The notes: generated from the letters alone by a model not told the origin. A stretch of DNA of 10,073 nucleotides from Chthoniobacterales bacterium (GCA_013695925.1 JACCZO010000097.1:1-10073), one strand, 5' to 3'; numbered from the stretch's first letter, positions 1-6,963 are shown. A program made the numbers and translations.

Positions 1-123
1 ACCCATGGGCGAACCGGCATTTCGCATGCGCTCATCGGGAGCACAGCGGAAAAAATTTCCCGCTACGCCCGGTCGCCGGTGCTGATCGTCCCGAGTCGCG
101 GGCGCAGGCCTGTTGCAAAGTAA
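1..123 (+). CDS. Universal stress protein (UspA family), C-terminal end only
   Basis: Reading frame 1 from the first base gives 40 residues and a TAA stop at 121-123. It opens with THGRTGISHALIGSTAEKIS and continues RYARSPVLIVP. This is the C-terminal signature of UspA-fold proteins: a G-x-x-G-x(9)-G-[ST] nucleotide-binding loop followed by the last helix and the PVL[IV]VP strand. The family binds ATP or AMP and supports survival under stress in the cytoplasm. The start and most of the protein lie left of the window, so length and domain number (single or tandem Usp) cannot be judged. It points the same way as the MBL-rhodanese gene downstream, 170 bp away, with a hairpin between them. The assignment rests on this one motif, which is strong. 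Confidence 0.85.
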   Translation, partial: THGRTGISHALIGSTAEKISRYARSPVLIVPSRGRRPVAK

Positions 124-205
124 ACGCGCTCGCCTCGCCCGGAAAATTTGGTCCACGCGCGACGCCGCTCTAAGTCACACGGTGGATTGTGCTGGGTTAA
201 GCGAT

Positions 206-227
206 GGCAGGAACGCTATTTCTTGCC
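206..227 (+). other. Hairpin between the Usp and MBL-rhodanese genes
   Basis: GGCAGGAA and TTCTTGCC pair over 8 positions (one G-U) around a 6-base loop. No T-run follows it, so it is not a classical intrinsic terminator. It could be a weak 3' end for the stress-protein transcript or a leader structure for the next gene. The rest of 124-293 shows no convincing promoter. Confidence 0.3.
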
Positions 228-293
228 CTGACGCCGCCGGCACGGCATGCTCAACGCAGCGCCGGATTTGCCTAACGAAACCTAAACCATCAA

Positions 294-1649
294 ATGACGC
301 CCATGTATCTGAAACGTTTTTTCGTCGAAGGCCTCGCTCATGCTTCCTATCTTTTCGGGGCCGACGGCGAAGCCGCGGTGGTCGATCCGAAACGCGATAT
401 CGAGGATTACCTCGCGGAGGCCGAACGCGAGGGCCTGCGGATCGTCGCCATCTTTAATAGTCATCCGCACGCCGACTTTGCTTCCGGTTTCCGCGAGCTG
501 GCCGACCGGACCGAGGCGAAAGTTTTTATCTCACATCTCGCCCCGGTGAATTATGAGCATGTCGCGGCGAAGGATGGCGACCGGGTCAGGATCGGCGCGC
601 TCGAGGTGGAGCTGCTCGAAACGCCGGGGCATTCGCCGGACAGCTTTTCGTTTCTTGTGCATGAGGACGGCAAGCCAACCCTCATCTTCACCGGCGACCT
701 CCTTTTCGTGAACGATGTCGGACGGCCCGATCTGCGGGACGCGGATGAAGATCCGAGTGCGCTCGCGGGCAAACTTTACGATTCGCTCCACGAAAAGATC
801 CTGACCCTGCCGGACGATGTGAAAGTTTATCCGGCACACGGTGCCGGGTCGCTTTGCGGCCGCGCCATCTCGGACGCACCTTTCTCGCTCGTCGGCCAGG
901 AAAGGAGATTGAACTGGGCGATGCAAATCCCGGACCGCGCCGACTTCGTTAGGCAAATGACGGCCAACCTGCCCGATCGACCGGCTTATTTCTCTTTCGA
1001 TGTCGAACTGAACCTGGAAGGGGCCGAGCCCTTCAGCGCCCTTCCGCCGCTCGATGAGATGACCGAGGACGAGTTGCAACATGCGGCAGGGGACGATGCG
1101 GTGGTGCTCGACGTCCGGTCCCCGGCCAAGTTCGGCGCCGGACATTTCCCAGGGAGCATCAACATCGGCCTCGGCAGCCCGTCCTTTTCCACCTGGACTG
1201 GTTTCATGGTCCCGGGCGAAAAAGCGATCGCGCTCGTCGTCGGCGCGGCCGAGGAGGCGAAGAAGGCGCGCCTCGAATTGGCCCGGATCGGATTCGACAA
1301 CGTGCTCGGCTACATCAAGGCCGACGCGTTCACTGCCACCGAGAAACTCCCCCAGATGAGCGTGGAGAAATTGAAGGCCGACCTGAAAAACAACGGACCG
1401 CTCGTGCTCGATGTGCGGACCCCGACGGAATGGAAGAGCGGCCACATCGAGGGTGCGCATCACGTCCCGCTTGCTACCTTCGCCAGGCAGGCGCCGGAGC
1501 TGCCTAACGATCGACCGATTGCTGTCATCTGCGGCAGCGGCTATCGCAGTTCCGTCGCGAGCAGCCTCCTCCGGGCGCGCGGCTACACCGAGGTCGCAAA
1601 TGTCAGCGGCGGCATGAGCGCGTACGCCGAAGCCGCGCCCCCGTCCTAA
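294..1649 (+). CDS. MBL-fold persulfide dioxygenase-like protein with two C-terminal rhodanese domains
   Basis: The protein has 451 residues. Residues 1-210 form a metallo-beta-lactamase fold of the ETHE1/persulfide dioxygenase type: HPHAD at 57-61, PGH with H113, TGD with D135, and H182. The single iron of this family oxidises glutathione persulfide to sulfite. Residue 62 is Phe rather than the His of the hydrolase motif HxHxDH, as is usual in the dioxygenase group. Two rhodanese domains follow. The first (about 265-345) keeps the LDVRSPAKFGAGHFPGS part but has no active-site Cys (VVGAAEE in its place). The second (about 368-447) has the loop CGSGYRS with C413. The protein probably acts in cytosolic sulfide and persulfide oxidation, passing sulfane sulfur between domains. 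No Shine-Dalgarno is seen at ATG 294; ATG 303 (MYLKRFF) fits family N-termini better. It is transcribed away from the metal genes. Confidence 0.9.
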   Translation: MTPMYLKRFFVEGLAHASYLFGADGEAAVVDPKRDIEDYLAEAEREGLRIVAIFNSHPHADFASGFRELADRTEAKVFISHLAPVNYEHVAAKDGDRVRIGALEVELLETPGHSPDSFSFLVHEDGKPTLIFTGDLLFVNDVGRPDLRDADEDPSALAGKLYDSLHEKILTLPDDVKVYPAHGAGSLCGRAISDAPFSLVGQERRLNWAMQIPDRADFVRQMTANLPDRPAYFSFDVELNLEGAEPFSALPPLDEMTEDELQHAAGDDAVVLDVRSPAKFGAGHFPGSINIGLGSPSFSTWTGFMVPGEKAIALVVGAAEEAKKARLELARIGFDNVLGYIKADAFTATEKLPQMSVEKLKADLKNNGPLVLDVRTPTEWKSGHIEGAHHVPLATFARQAPELPNDRPIAVICGSGYRSSVASSLLRARGYTEVANVSGGMSAYAEAAPPS

Positions 1650-2130
1650 ACCAGGTGAAATTTCGCGCAGCCGTTTTCGGAGCGGGGGTGTGATCGAGGT
1701 TTATCACGATGGCGAAGTCGGCGCGGTCGGGGCCCGGATTCTGAGGGGGTTCGGTTCCCCGTCCGCTCGCTTTTGATCCGATGCGGCGGAAACCTGTCGG
1801 TCGTTAGGCGTGAATTATACGGCGCTCGACGGGCTCTGAAATAGAACGTCATCATCATCCGGCACCGGGGCTTTTCACCCGCAAGCGATGGTCCCGGCCA
1901 TCGCGATGACGCACCGGCACGTCTCGGCACCGTGCCCGCGCAGTGAAAGATGGCGGCGCCCCTCATCCAACGAATAGCCAAGCGCCTGCGTTCGTTTAAG
2001 GAAGCGCAGGCGTTTGACCGCGCCTTCGTCATAAACGCGGTAGTCCGAAGCTGTACTGTGTTTTGGGGTTGCGCGTTACTGGTGCGCTCGCCGTGGTCGC
2101 AGAGGGGGGAATCTCCTCCGACCGGCGTGT
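1650..2130. other. Non-coding stretch holding gene debris
   Basis: This stretch lies between the convergent ends of the MBL-rhodanese gene and the DUF1259 gene. It holds the merR relic at 1875-2048 on the minus strand. At 1680-1769 GAGCGGG and TCCGCTC could pair across 90 nt, enclosing a D-arm-like stem (1690-1707) and a T-arm-like GGGG-TTCGGTT-CCCC; I could not fold a valid anticodon arm, so I do not call a tRNA. A weak inverted repeat at 2095-2123 (ggtcg/cgacc) lacks a T-run. I see no intact gene in either strand. Confidence 0.6.
1875..2048 (-). pseudogene. Decayed MerR-family regulator fragment
   Basis: Reading the minus strand from 2048 gives 57 codons to a TGA at 1875-1877. The translation starts SDYRVYDEGAVKRLRF, continues LKRTQALGYSLDE, then has GRRHLSLRGHGAETCR before the stop. 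It aligns without gaps to residues 42-98 of the intact MerR protein at 3669-4103 (GYRVYDDAAAQRLRF, KKAQSLGFSLDE, LSLQGQGSTTCR), including the metal-ligand Cys of TCR. The helix-turn-helix N-terminus and the C-terminal Cys cluster are gone, and no start codon sits at a sensible place. Many third-position and some replacement differences from the intact gene point to an old paralogue or an independently acquired copy, not a fresh duplication. It lies 82 nt past the DUF1259 stop on the same strand. Confidence 0.7.
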
Positions 2131-3045
2131 TTATTGATCGTGCTTCGTCTTGCCCAGCGCCGCTTTCACGGCCTCGGCGAGGTCGGTGGCTTTTCCTCTT
2201 CCCCAGTAATGCAAAAACATGATGCGCGGGGTTTCGTGGGTCATGTGGTTGTGAATCGCGACAATGTTAATGCCGGATCTGCGCAGCGCTGTGAGAACAG
2301 GCTGCAGTTCATCCTCGGTCATGGCGAAGTCGCCATCGACAACCGCGTTGTCGTCGCTCCCGGCAAACGCCGCCCAGGTATTGACGCCGATCGCTTTCCC
2401 GATCTCCATCCCACCCATGCTCGCTTTTTTCCCGATGATGAATTTGGCCATGCCGTCTTTCGCTTCGCCTTGCATCCCAAAGATCTCATTGAGCGGCGCG
2501 AGCGTGATCGAGCTTTTCTCCGGCAAGTTGCCTTTCTCTAGTTCGCGTTGTCCGAACGTCTCCGCCGGTTTGCCGCTCCGCCCGCGAACGGCTTTCACAG
2601 CGTCGTAAACTTTCTTCGCGGCGCCGGCCAGCTTCTCGACGTTTCCTTCGCCGCCGATGTGCATGAAGTAAACGTTCGGTTGATCGAAGAAGAAGTGATT
2701 ATGCAGCGCGGTGACGCTGAGTCCGTTGTCGAGCGCGGCCGACATGGCTGAGTTGACTTCATCTTCGAAGAGCACGGTATCGCCCATCATCATCGCCTTC
2801 TCGTTACTCCCCTGAAACGCGGCCCAGGTGCCGAGGCCCATGAACGGCGGCATCTGCCAGCCAGCCACGGTGACCTTCACGTCGTCGCGGGGGAAGGTGA
2901 CTTTGTAGACGCTTTCGTCTTTGTCCATGCTCCCCTTAAGTCCGGTTAATTTGTCGATCTGTGCCGTGTCGAGTTCCGCGGCGGCTGCTGCAGCCAGGCA
3001 CGCGATTGAGAGCGCCGCGTTCATCAACGATCGTTTCAGTTTCAT
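2131..3045 (-). CDS. Exported DUF1259 protein with two HNH-containing repeats
   Basis: The protein has 304 residues from ATG 3045, chosen because GGAGGA lies 8 nt upstream; an ATG at 3081 would add 12 residues and bury the signal peptide. Residues 1-23 are a Sec-type signal (MKLKRSL, then a run ending in AAAAAA), cleavage probably near AAA-AE. The mature part contains two similar halves. The first has GTWAAFQGS (about 72-80), MMGDTVLFEDEV and ALHNHFFFDQPNVYFMH (H115, H117, H129). The second has NTWAAFAGS, VVDGDFAMTEDEL and AIHNHMTHETPRIMFLH (H245, H247, H259). This is the DUF1259 (LppY/LpqO-like) family; no reaction is established. The repeated H-N-H...H pattern looks like a metal site, which would suit the last gene of a metal operon. 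The position outside the cytoplasm is inferred from the signal peptide. Confidence 0.88.
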   Translation of the reverse strand: MKLKRSLMNAALSIACLAAAAAAELDTAQIDKLTGLKGSMDKDESVYKVTFPRDDVKVTVAGWQMPPFMGLGTWAAFQGSNEKAMMMGDTVLFEDEVNSAMSAALDNGLSVTALHNHFFFDQPNVYFMHIGGEGNVEKLAGAAKKVYDAVKAVRGRSGKPAETFGQRELEKGNLPEKSSITLAPLNEIFGMQGEAKDGMAKFIIGKKASMGGMEIGKAIGVNTWAAFAGSDDNAVVDGDFAMTEDELQPVLTALRRSGINIVAIHNHMTHETPRIMFLHYWGRGKATDLAEAVKAALGKTKHDQ

Positions 3046-3053
3046 AGGTTTGA

Positions 3054-3059
3054 TCCTCC
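3054..3059 (-). promoter_or_regulatory. Ribosome binding site that sets the DUF1259 start
   Basis: GGAGGA on the minus strand lies 8 nt before ATG 3045. It supports that start over the in-frame ATG at 3081, which has no such site. Confidence 0.75.
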
Positions 3060-3090
3060 GCCGGAAAGTGTTGTTCGTCACATCGTGGTG

Positions 3091-3672
3091 CTACTGCGCA
3101 CAGCAGTGTAGACCAATCTGAATCGGCGGACACGGCACAGATCCGTAACTGCAGAAGACGCAGCAGTCGCCAGGCTTTGGCTTCAGTCGAGTGTTGCAGC
3201 GAGTGCAGTCATAGAAGAAAAGACAGGCGTTTGTCGGCATTGTCTCCTCGCTGCGGTGACCACACGAAGGACATGTAATTACCGACTCGAGGACGGGCTC
3301 TGATCGTGCGCTCCCGCGACTGCAGAACCAGTTCCACACACTGGCGATTCCGATTGCGGTGAGGCCGGCGTAGAGCAGATCGATGCGCCAGTCCCAGTAG
3401 AAGGAATACGCCACCGCCAAGCCGCCAAGAAGGCCGGCTGCAACAGGACCGAGCTGGCGATGTTTGCGATAGCTCAGCGCCAGGCCGATCAGAGCCACCA
3501 GCGCAAAACCCTGAAAGAAGTAGAGGGTCGTCGTCTCAAATCTGCCGAGCGCGCCTAATCCAAACGTCGCTGCAAGCGCGGCGAACAGCGGAAAGCAACA
3601 GGGCGCAGCCACGGCGGCCAGCAGCGCTCCGACCGAGCCGATTTGGTCGAGCGAGTGGATCACGCGCTTCAC
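3091..3672 (-). CDS. merC: MerC-type transporter fused to a GDCCVxC domain
   Basis: The protein has 193 residues with two parts. Residues 1-117 are a MerC-like inner-membrane protein with four hydrophobic segments (about 12-40, 49-67, 74-92, 98-116) and the vicinal pair APCCFP (C25, C26) in the first one, the usual soft-metal entry site of MerC. Residues 128-193 are a Cys-rich domain: CPSC (C134, C137), C150, CTRC (C156, C159), then GDCCVFCSYGSVPCPPIQ (C170, C171, C174, C181) and a tail ending HCCAQ. The second part is normally a stand-alone protein of about 70 residues, named after the GDCCVxC motif and known in Cys and selenocysteine forms; here the x-C codon is TGC, so Cys. The start is a GTG at 3672 overlapping the merR stop by 4 nt (GTGA), which implies coupled translation. 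Mercury or copper transport is likely; the metal is not proven. Confidence 0.85.
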   Translation of the reverse strand: MKRVIHSLDQIGSVGALLAAVAAPCCFPLFAALAATFGLGALGRFETTTLYFFQGFALVALIGLALSYRKHRQLGPVAAGLLGGLAVAYSFYWDWRIDLLYAGLTAIGIASVWNWFCSRGSARSEPVLESVITCPSCGHRSEETMPTNACLFFYDCTRCNTRLKPKPGDCCVFCSYGSVPCPPIQIGLHCCAQ

Positions 3673-4103
3673 GGCGTTTGGCCGCTCGACTCGATCAGAT
3701 CGCAGAACTCAGACGGGCATTTCCGGCGCGCAGGAAGTTTTCGCCAACGCCTCACGTTGGCTGCAAGGGAATCGCGAAATTTCTGAAGGTCGCGCAATTT
3801 GATTTCTGTCTCGGCCAGAGTCGCCTCCGCGATGGCGAGCACGGAACGGCAGGTGGTGCTGCCTTGACCTTGCAGGCTCAGAATGCGTCGCACTTCATCG
3901 AGCGAGAAGCCCAACGACTGCGCTTTCTTTACGAACCGCAGGCGCTGCGCCGCAGCATCATCGTAGACGCGATAGCCGGCCTCGCTGCGGCTGGGTCGCG
4001 GCAGCAACCCGCTCCGTTCGTAGAAGCGCACGGTGTCGGCCTTCACGCCGGCAGATTTGGCGAGCTGCCCGATGAGCAGCGGCTTTTTTGTCTCAGGTTT
4101 CAT
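3669..4103 (-). CDS. MerR-family heavy-metal-responsive transcription regulator
   Basis: The protein has 144 residues from ATG 4103. Residues 10-29 hold the winged-helix DNA-recognition region (IGQLAKSAGVKADTVRFYE), then LLPRPSRSEAGYRVYD, and a dimerisation helix at about 86-118. Metal-ligand candidates are C85 (TTCRS) at the start of the dimer helix and C119 and C124 (KCPSEFC) in the C-terminal loop, as in MerR, CueR and ZntR types. The C-x4-C spacing is shorter than the C-x8-C of Tn501 MerR, so the metal cannot be assigned. No start has a clear Shine-Dalgarno. ATG 4145 (5 nt past the previous stop, suiting coupling) and TTG 4160 are alternatives. It sits inside the operon of the ATPase whose promoter carries a MerR-type operator, so autoregulation is likely; the two other promoters in the window with the same layout are probable targets. 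Confidence 0.9.
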   Translation of the reverse strand: MKPETKKPLLIGQLAKSAGVKADTVRFYERSGLLPRPSRSEAGYRVYDDAAAQRLRFVKKAQSLGFSLDEVRRILSLQGQGSTTCRSVLAIAEATLAETEIKLRDLQKFRDSLAANVRRWRKLPARRKCPSEFCDLIESSGQTP

Positions 4104-4149
4104 TTCGTTTCGCGAGCGTAGATGTAGCTGGGAGGAAGGCGTCATAAGA

Positions 4150-4377
4150 TCAAACAACAACTCTCGTCTGATAACCGGTGCTGGCTACCCGTGTGGCGAT
4201 CGCAGCAGCGTCCAGCTTCGCGCCGTCGAACAGCACCTCGATCCGCTGGTTACGCGCGTTCGCGCGAACTTTGCCAACCCCTTCGAGAATTTTAAGCGCG
4301 TGTTCGACGCGCTCCTGACATCCTTCACAAACCAGCTTCTCGTCGCCGGTTACTTCAAGAGTAATAGACTTCAACAT
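4150..4377 (-). CDS. Small heavy-metal-associated (HMA) protein, MerP/CopZ-like
   Basis: The protein has 75 residues and is a single ferredoxin-like HMA domain with no signal peptide, so it is a cytosolic metallochaperone. The metal-binding CxxC is VCEGC (C17, C20), in the loop before the first helix, and the usual second half (VGKVRANARNQRIEVLFDG, ending TGYQTRVVV) follows. ATG 4377 is preceded by a near-perfect AAGGAGGT 7 nt upstream. The ATPase gene ends 12 nt before it, so it is co-transcribed and may hand metal to the ATPase N-terminal domain or to the regulator. The loop LVCEGC departs from the usual GMTCxxC, with Val before the first Cys. The metal (Cu(I), Hg(II), Zn(II)) cannot be told from sequence. 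Confidence 0.9.
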   Translation of the reverse strand: MLKSITLEVTGDEKLVCEGCQERVEHALKILEGVGKVRANARNQRIEVLFDGAKLDAAAIATRVASTGYQTRVVV

Positions 4378-4389
4378 AGATAAACCTCC

Positions 4390-6843
4390 TTATGCCTGCT
4401 TCGTTGCTGGGGTCGATGGCTCTTGCCCGACCGTCTTGATCGCCTGGAAGAAATAGGTGCCGCGGCTCCAGAGCGAATTGATGAAGATGGCGGTCACACT
4501 CGCCGCCATCGCGACCATTCCCCAAATCGGATAAACCAATCCGGTAGCCGCCGCTGGAATCCCGATGCCGTTGAAGGTGAAAGCGAGGAACACGTTCTGC
4601 AGCATCTTTCCGTAGCTGTAGCGGCTGATTTCAAGGGCGTCGATCACGGCGCCGACCCGTTTGTTGAGAATAATAATGTCGGCGGATTCGATCGCGATGT
4701 CGGCGCCGCTCCCGAAGGCGATGCCGACCTCGGCTTGCATGAGGGCGGGCGCGTCGTTGATCCCGTCGCCGACCATGGCGACGCGCGCGGTCTCTTGCAG
4801 CTTGCGAATCATCGTCGCCTTTTCGGCTGGCAGGACGCGCGCGTGGACATCTTCGATTCCCGCGGCCTGGGCGAAATGCTGCGCAGCCCGCTGGTTGTCG
4901 CCGGTGATCATGCTCGTGCGAATACCGAGCGCGTGAAGGCGGCGCACGGTCTCGGCTGCATCCGGCCGCAGCGCATCTCCCAGCGCGAGCAACCCGAGAA
5001 GCTCGCGATCTCGCGCAGCCGCGATGACGGTCAGTCCCTGCGCTTCCAATTCTGCGATGCGACCTTCTTGAGGCGCGAGGTTCACTCCCTCTTCCGCGAG
5101 GAAGGACGGACTGCCGACAAGAAGATCCCTGTCATCGACACGCGCTCTAAGCCCTCGCCCCGGCACCGCTTGAAATCCCTCGACCTCCGACAAAGCGATA
5201 CCGCGGTTGAACGCTTCTTCGACGATTGCGCGTGCCAGTGGGTGTTCGGAACCCGCCTCGGCCGCTGCCGCGAGCGAGAGCAGTTCCTGGTCGCTTACGT
5301 TTAGAGGGATGATCTCGCGCAAGGCAGGACGGCCTTCGGTCAACGTGCCGGTCTTATCGAAAACGACCCGCTGCACGCGCCGCAAGGCTTGGAACGCTTC
5401 GCCAGTGCGCATCAAGACGCCGCGTTCAGCGGCTTCTCCAGCTCCACGGACAATCGACAGCGGCGCCGAGATACCGACCGCGCAAGGATAGCCCATGACC
5501 AGCACACTCAACCCGGCGAACATCGCTCGCTGCACATCCGGCGAGCCTCCGCCAACCAGCGGATAGACGAGCCAGAAGATCGTTGCGCCTAACGAGAACA
5601 GCAGCACCAGCGGCGTGTAGATGCGAAGCACGCGATCAACGAGGTGTAAGAGTCCGGGTTTGAGCGCTCGCGCGTCTTCCACGCTGCGGATCACCTGCCG
5701 CAAGAAACTCTCTTCACCGACGACCGTCACGCGCACCAAAACAGTGCCGTGACCGTTGAGCGATCCACTAATAATGCGGTCTCCGGCGCGCTTTTCGACG
5801 AGGGCCGGCTCGCCGGTAACAAGCGATTCGTCCACGTCCGATTCTCCCGATTCAACCTCGCCGTCCACCGGCATTCGCGCACCGGGGCGGATGCGAACCA
5901 AATCGCCGACGCGCACCTCTTCAAGCGGGATCTCGTGTTCCTGACCGTCGCGTACGACGTGGGCCACGTCCGGTTCCAGATCGAGAAGCTTCTTCACCGC
6001 CTGCGAGCTGCGCGTCTTCACGATCAGCGAGAGCCATTCGGAAAAGATGTGATACGTGAGCACCATCACCGCCACCGAGAAAAAGGCGGTCGTCGGAAAA
6101 TCTGGCGGCCGAAACGCCAATCCGATGATCCCGCCGGCGAGTCCGGCGAATGCACCGAATTCAACGAGCACATGCTGGTTGAGAATGCCGCGCACGAGCG
6201 CCGCGCCAGCCATGCGCACAATGTGGCCACCGACTCCGAAAATCAGCAGCACCGCGAGCACACCGGCGAACCAAGGCGTGGCCGCGCCGAACGCGCCTTG
6301 CAATTGGAAATAATAAACGCCCGCGCCAAACACTGCGAGCACCGCCGAACCTGCAAACGCCGTGAGCTTGCCCCAGCTCCGCAAAACCACGAAGGCGAAA
6401 ACGACGAGGCTGGCGATGGAAAAAACGCACAGCCAAAACCAGAGGGTGCCAAACGGATATCCCGCGAGACCCATGGCGGCGATGCTCATGATCAAGCCGA
6501 TCAGGAAACGCCCACGCTCGCGTGTCAGTTCCCGCTCCTGTTCCTCGAACGGCTGCACCTTGTGCGGGTCGGAGACGGTGTAGCCGATCGCCTTGAGCGT
6601 TTCCAACAGCGTATCGGGCCGCGTCACGCTCGGGTCGTATTCGATCAGCGCCTGTTCGTGCGTCAGGCTCACCGAGACTTTGTCCACGCCCGGCTTTTTA
6701 CCCAGCGCCTTCTCGATCGTGCCGGTGCACAAAGAGCAGTGCAGCCCCCCGACGTGGGCCCGGATTCGGCGGCGGCCCGGACTTTGCGAAGGTTCTTCGC
6801 TCCAAAAGCGGGGAGCGGGTTCAACGGTTGTTGCGGTAGTCAT
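4390..6843 (-). CDS. Heavy-metal-translocating P1B-type ATPase with a YPC motif
   Basis: The protein has 817 residues. An N-terminal HMA domain (about 25-92) carries HCSLC (C36, C39). The membrane part shows about six hydrophobic segments before the actuator domain (roughly 112-272), two more than the usual four. Catalytic motifs are complete: TGEP (343-346), DKTGT with phosphorylated D496, SEHPLAR (H534, P535), MITGDN (645-650) and GDGINDAP (692-699). The transmembrane metal-site motif is GYPCAVG (Y452, P453, C454) where Cu and Zn exporters have CPC. The C-terminal segments contain FTFNGIGIP and MAAS, resembling the N and MxxS ligands of Cu(I) pumps, but with Phe for the usual Tyr before Asn. 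It should export a soft metal from the cytoplasm; Cu(I) is most likely given the last two segments, but this is uncertain. It is the first gene of its operon, about 21 nt downstream of the predicted transcription start. Confidence 0.92.
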   Translation of the reverse strand: MTTATTVEPAPRFWSEEPSQSPGRRRIRAHVGGLHCSLCTGTIEKALGKKPGVDKVSVSLTHEQALIEYDPSVTRPDTLLETLKAIGYTVSDPHKVQPFEEQERELTRERGRFLIGLIMSIAAMGLAGYPFGTLWFWLCVFSIASLVVFAFVVLRSWGKLTAFAGSAVLAVFGAGVYYFQLQGAFGAATPWFAGVLAVLLIFGVGGHIVRMAGAALVRGILNQHVLVEFGAFAGLAGGIIGLAFRPPDFPTTAFFSVAVMVLTYHIFSEWLSLIVKTRSSQAVKKLLDLEPDVAHVVRDGQEHEIPLEEVRVGDLVRIRPGARMPVDGEVESGESDVDESLVTGEPALVEKRAGDRIISGSLNGHGTVLVRVTVVGEESFLRQVIRSVEDARALKPGLLHLVDRVLRIYTPLVLLFSLGATIFWLVYPLVGGGSPDVQRAMFAGLSVLVMGYPCAVGISAPLSIVRGAGEAAERGVLMRTGEAFQALRRVQRVVFDKTGTLTEGRPALREIIPLNVSDQELLSLAAAAEAGSEHPLARAIVEEAFNRGIALSEVEGFQAVPGRGLRARVDDRDLLVGSPSFLAEEGVNLAPQEGRIAELEAQGLTVIAAARDRELLGLLALGDALRPDAAETVRRLHALGIRTSMITGDNQRAAQHFAQAAGIEDVHARVLPAEKATMIRKLQETARVAMVGDGINDAPALMQAEVGIAFGSGADIAIESADIIILNKRVGAVIDALEISRYSYGKMLQNVFLAFTFNGIGIPAAATGLVYPIWGMVAMAASVTAIFINSLWSRGTYFFQAIKTVGQEPSTPATKQA

Positions 6844-6870
6844 AGAGGTGAACTCTCTTTCTTTTGTTTC

Positions 6871-6902
6871 ACGCTAGGCCTTGGACCCATGTCCAAGGTC
6901 AA
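6871..6902 (-). promoter_or_regulatory. MerR-type promoter and operator of the ATPase operon
   Basis: On the minus strand: TTGACC (-35, 6902-6897), a 20-nt spacer, TAGCGT (-10, 6876-6871). The operator is the inverted repeat CCTTGGAC / GTCCAAGG (6879-6898), 8-bp perfect arms with a 4-bp centre, lying mainly between the two boxes. An overlong spacer filled by a dyad is the hallmark of MerR-activated promoters; 20 nt matches the zinc (ZntR) type and 19 the MerR/CueR type. Predicted start of transcription is near 6864. Confidence 0.85.
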
Positions 6903-6907
6903 GAGAT

Positions 6908-6948
6908 AAAATGGGCGCGCACACAATTTTGTATGCATGCCCATTTTT
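6908..6948 (-). terminator. Intrinsic terminator of the DUF326 unit, possibly bidirectional
   Basis: The 9-bp arms AAAATGGGC (6908-6916) and GCCCATTTT (6939-6947) flank a 22-nt loop that can pair a little further. Read on the minus strand, the stem runs into TTTTAT, 16 nt after the DUF326 stop and just before the next -35 box. The plus strand also ends in a T-run. Confidence 0.75.
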
Positions 6949-6963
6949 GTTTTCGCGGGCCGA

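Noticed and set aside
531..1463. A 310-codon minus-strand frame opposite the MBL-rhodanese gene
   Set aside because: The plus-strand protein carries all family motifs; the opposite frame is an open-frame artefact of GC-rich coding DNA.
1646..2032. A 128-codon minus-strand frame across the non-coding stretch
   Set aside because: It is Arg-rich and without family signal; the merR similarity in this interval lies in a different frame.
2095..2123. An inverted repeat (ggtcg/cgacc) just after the DUF1259 stop, considered as a terminator
   Set aside because: The stem is short with a bulge and no T-run follows on either strand.
4423..5304. A 293-codon plus-strand frame opposite the ATPase catalytic domain
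   Set aside because: It is a shadow of the conserved minus-strand DKTGT and GDGIND region; no family resemblance.
5749..6909. A 386-codon plus-strand frame opposite the ATPase gene
   Set aside because: It is antisense to conserved P-type ATPase sequence, is Arg/His-rich with no recognisable domain, and has no ribosome site.
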